Below, piece after piece: positions 5,577-5,682 of a stretch of DNA of 5,682 bases. A program made the translations under genes and the position numbers. Numbering within the stretch: position 1 is the first letter of the stretch; every line of letters starts with the position of its first letter. Source of the stretch: Alphaproteobacteria bacterium (GTDB taxonomy: Bacteria > Pseudomonadota > Alphaproteobacteria > Rhizobiales > Rhizobiaceae); contig JAUIBM010000228.1 in NCBI GenBank assembly GCA_030428345.1, forward strand, positions 1 to 5,682, given 5' to 3'. A model generated the notes under the pieces. The model was not told where the DNA came from. It searched no databases and saw only the letters and a list, made by a program, of their open reading frames with translations.

Positions 5577-5682
5577 TTGAATCCCCGCAATTGGGAGATC
5601 GTTTCGTTGAGTTTGTCGATCGCAGCGTGGATTTCCTCGCGCTGCTGTTCCATCAGGCGCAATTGATCGACAAACTTCTGTA
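5567..5682 (-). CDS. C-terminal end of a probable MerR-family regulator (partial)
   Basis: Only the last 37 codons and the TAA stop (5569-5567) are in the window; the start lies beyond 5682. The tail contains FVDQLRLMEQQREEIHAAID (residues 3-22 of the visible part), then KLNETISQLRGFNQE to the end. It is a charged amphipathic helix with regularly spaced hydrophobic residues, typical of the dimerising antiparallel coiled coil that ends MerR-family proteins. The DNA-binding domain is not visible, so the family call rests on this tail and on context. MerR-type regulators commonly stand next to acyl-CoA dehydrogenase/thiolase operons in proteobacteria (LiuR-like). The gene is on the same strand as the operon, 358 bases upstream of it, with a candidate operator in the gap. 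Another coiled-coil protein cannot be excluded. Confidence 0.6.
   Translation of the reverse strand, partial: QKFVDQLRLMEQQREEIHAAIDKLNETISQLRGFNQE

Noticed and set aside
1..5682. CRISPR array, tRNA, rRNA, phage or toxin-antitoxin genes
   Set aside because: No spaced direct repeats, cloverleaf sequence, or characteristic proteins of those kinds were seen on either strand.

Overview
This GC-rich window looks like chromosomal DNA from an alphaproteobacterium, judged from the protein sequences and the operon layout. A Parvibaculum- or Rhizobiales-like host is only a guess. Every convincing gene lies on the minus strand, so transcription runs from high to low coordinates. The content is a beta-oxidation (acyl-CoA degradation) operon preceded by the end of a probable MerR-family regulator gene.

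In transcription order: (1) 5682-5567 encodes the last 37 residues of a coiled-coil C-terminus, most like a MerR-type regulator. (2) 5566-5209 is a non-coding regulatory interval of 358 bases. It holds a long, nearly perfect inverted repeat (5395-5462), a 22-bp ACGT-rich dyad (5353-5374) that is a good operator candidate, overlapping promoter hexamers, and a leader of about 125 nt. (3) 5208-3412 encodes a large 598-residue acyl-CoA dehydrogenase of the FadE/DmdC type with an extra C-terminal domain. (4) 3284-2112 encodes a 390-residue acyl-CoA dehydrogenase of the LCAD/isovaleryl type. I assign it a TTG start because of a very strong Shine-Dalgarno. (5) 2061-1768 encodes a small DUF1330 protein. 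(6) 1768-1130 encodes a glutathione S-transferase-like protein whose ATG overlaps the DUF1330 stop by one base. (7) 1107-1 encodes a thiolase that runs off the window before its last catalytic cysteine.

Together the genes cover the first step of beta-oxidation (two FAD-dependent acyl-CoA dehydrogenases) and the last (thiolytic cleavage). The hydratase and 3-hydroxyacyl-CoA dehydrogenase functions are expected just outside the window, past the thiolase. The two dehydrogenases place their catalytic glutamate in different parts of the fold, which suggests different substrate ranges. The GST and DUF1330 genes are accessory members of unknown role.

I see no mobile element gene, CRISPR array, tRNA, rRNA or phage gene. 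I found no wholly novel system. The parts most worth following up are the intergenic regulatory region with its long inverted repeat, the palindromes between the operon genes, and the GST/DUF1330 pair.
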